Shown here: one piece after another, positions 5,946 to 6,743 of the stretch
Numbering within the stretch: position 1 is the first letter of the stretch
Layout of the letters: each line of letters starts with the position of its first letter
Source of the DNA: Acidaminococcaceae bacterium
GTDB lineage: Bacteria; Bacillota; Negativicutes; Acidaminococcales; Acidaminococcaceae
Reading direction: 5' to 3'
DNA length: 6,743 nucleotides
NCBI GenBank assembly: GCA_003512125.1
Contig: DOSQ01000066.1
Location: forward strand, 1 to 6,743
The notes under the pieces: generated by a model
Told to the model about the DNA's origin: nothing
The model's database searches: none
Seen by the model: only the letters and a program-made list of their open reading frames with translations
Position numbers and translations under genes: made by a program

Positions 5946-6743
5946 TACCAGTCAGGATCCGGCGGGCTGTATAGTACCGCGGTCCCCAGTAGCTGTCAGT
6001 CAGATTGCTGAGCATGATGCCTCTGGAACTGGTCGCGTTCCAGAAGAGGTTATTACCGGCGTAGATTCCCACATGGGAAGCGCCAGGTTCATATGTAGTG
6101 AAAAATACCAGATCTCCCGGTTTCAGATTCTTTTTCGAGACAAACTTGCCTTCCAGCGCCTGGGTGTCCGCCGTACGCGTCAGCCGTATCCCGTTCTTTG
6201 CGAACACATACTGCACGTATCCGGAACAGTCAAAACCGTGGGGTGTCGTCCCTCCGAAGACATACGGTACGCCTTTGTACTGCGCGGCCGTTTTCAGGAT
6301 CCTGGTACTGGCTACATTGCCGCCATACTCCTTGGCTTCCACCTGGAACTTCAGCTCTTCATAGGTAGCGTTATCCAGGTTACCGGTCTCTTTCAGTTTA
6401 TATTTTTTCTGGAACTTACGTATGGCCTTACGGGTCGATTTGGTGAACCGTCCGTCCGTCTCATCGGGATCAAAGCCAAGCTTCAGAAGGTACTGCTGGG
6501 CCTGTTTGATCTTCCAGCCCTTGTCACCGACCTGATACACCGATTTTTCCGGCTCCGGCTTGGCCGGCCTTTGCGCTCTGGCCTTCTTTTCTGTCGCGGC
6601 CGGTTTTCCCTGAGCAGGCTTCTTTGTTTCCAGACCCGGCGGTTTAGTAGGCAGTTTGGCCGGCGCTGCTTTCACCACCGGCTTAGGTACCACGTTCGTC
6701 GCCTCTGCTTTGGGTGCTGCCTGTACCGGTTTCGCCTCTGCCG
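5929..6743 (-). CDS. NlpC/P60 peptidoglycan hydrolase with peptidoglycan-binding domain, 5' end missing
   Basis: Probable exported cysteine endopeptidase that cuts stem peptides of peptidoglycan (usually gamma-D-Glu to diamino acid in this family). The frame is open to the right edge, giving 270 visible residues. An internal GTG at 6693 could be mistaken for the start, but the Lys/Pro/Ala-rich sequence continues upstream in frame and that GTG has no ribosome site, so the true start and any signal peptide lie outside the window. Order seen: low-complexity K/P/A linker (to about 6540), a PG_binding_1-like domain (about 6537-6350; VGDKGWKIKQAQQYLLKLGF, then TDGRFTKSTRKAIRKFQKKY), then the NlpC/P60 domain (about 6306-5950). 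Catalytic Cys is in GFDCSGYV (codon 6226-6228), His in ASHVGIYAG (codon 6073-6075), and the third polar position is Asn in FWNATSS (codon 6037-6039) rather than the commoner His. It is the first gene seen in the run, 32 nt ahead of the regulator, and fits the wall theme of ftsW and the PBP. Confidence 0.93.
   Translation of the reverse strand, partial: AEAKPVQAAPKAEATNVVPKPVVKAAPAKLPTKPPGLETKKPAQGKPAATEKKARAQRPAKPEPEKSVYQVGDKGWKIKQAQQYLLKLGFDPDETDGRFTKSTRKAIRKFQKKYKLKETGNLDNATYEELKFQVEAKEYGGNVASTRILKTAAQYKGVPYVFGGTTPHGFDCSGYVQYVFAKNGIRLTRTADTQALEGKFVSKKNLKPGDLVFFTTYEPGASHVGIYAGNNLFWNATSSRGIMLSNLTDSYWGPRYYTARRILTGNDRSR

Noticed and set aside
5929..6693. NlpC/P60 gene as a complete 254-residue protein starting at GTG 6693.
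   Set aside because: The frame is open to the window edge with the same Lys/Pro/Ala-rich composition, and there is no ribosome site or signal peptide at 6693. It is a partial gene.

Overview
The window is a compact run of five genes, all on the minus strand and running from the right edge to the left edge. The pattern points to a member of the Bacillota (Firmicutes in the broad sense). A class B penicillin-binding protein with a C-terminal PASTA domain is typical of Gram-positive-type cell division machinery, and the base composition looks a little above 50% G+C by eye. A Negativicutes lineage (Acidaminococcus/Selenomonas-type anaerobes) would fit the composition and the GAF-PAS-AAA-Fis regulator, but this is a weak inference and nothing here fixes the genus.

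Layout in transcription order: (1) 6743-5929, the C-terminal part of a peptidoglycan hydrolase with a Lys/Pro/Ala-rich linker, a peptidoglycan-binding domain and an NlpC/P60 catalytic domain, open at the right edge; (2) 5896-3995, a 633-residue GAF-PAS-AAA+-Fis regulator of the AcoR/DhaR kind; (3) 3991-3275, trmB, the tRNA m7G46 methyltransferase; (4) 3190-1976, an FtsW/RodA/SpoVE-family (SEDS) glycosyltransferase; (5) 1976-1, a class B penicillin-binding protein (FtsI/SpoVD type) cut by the left edge within its PASTA domain. The last gene has no stop in the window, so I translated it by hand; it is open for all 658 visible codons.

Gaps are 32 nt, 3 nt, 84 nt and a 1-nt overlap. I saw no convincing intergenic terminator, so a single transcript is plausible. 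The SEDS polymerase and class B PBP form a standard cognate pair (glycan polymerisation plus cross-linking at the septum or wall). The NlpC/P60 enzyme is a likely wall-remodelling hydrolase, and trmB is a housekeeping tRNA-modification gene.

The feature most worth a second look is the regulator. It has the overall plan of a sigma-54 enhancer-binding protein, but its AAA+ domain lacks the GAFTGA loop and has replaced both arginine-finger positions and the usual sensor residues. It is therefore unlikely to be a conventional sigma-54 activator, and it sits inside a cell-wall gene cluster. Otherwise this reads as a fairly ordinary chromosomal housekeeping region. I found no RNA genes, CRISPR arrays, insertion sequences or attachment sites, and there is no non-coding stretch longer than 84 nt.
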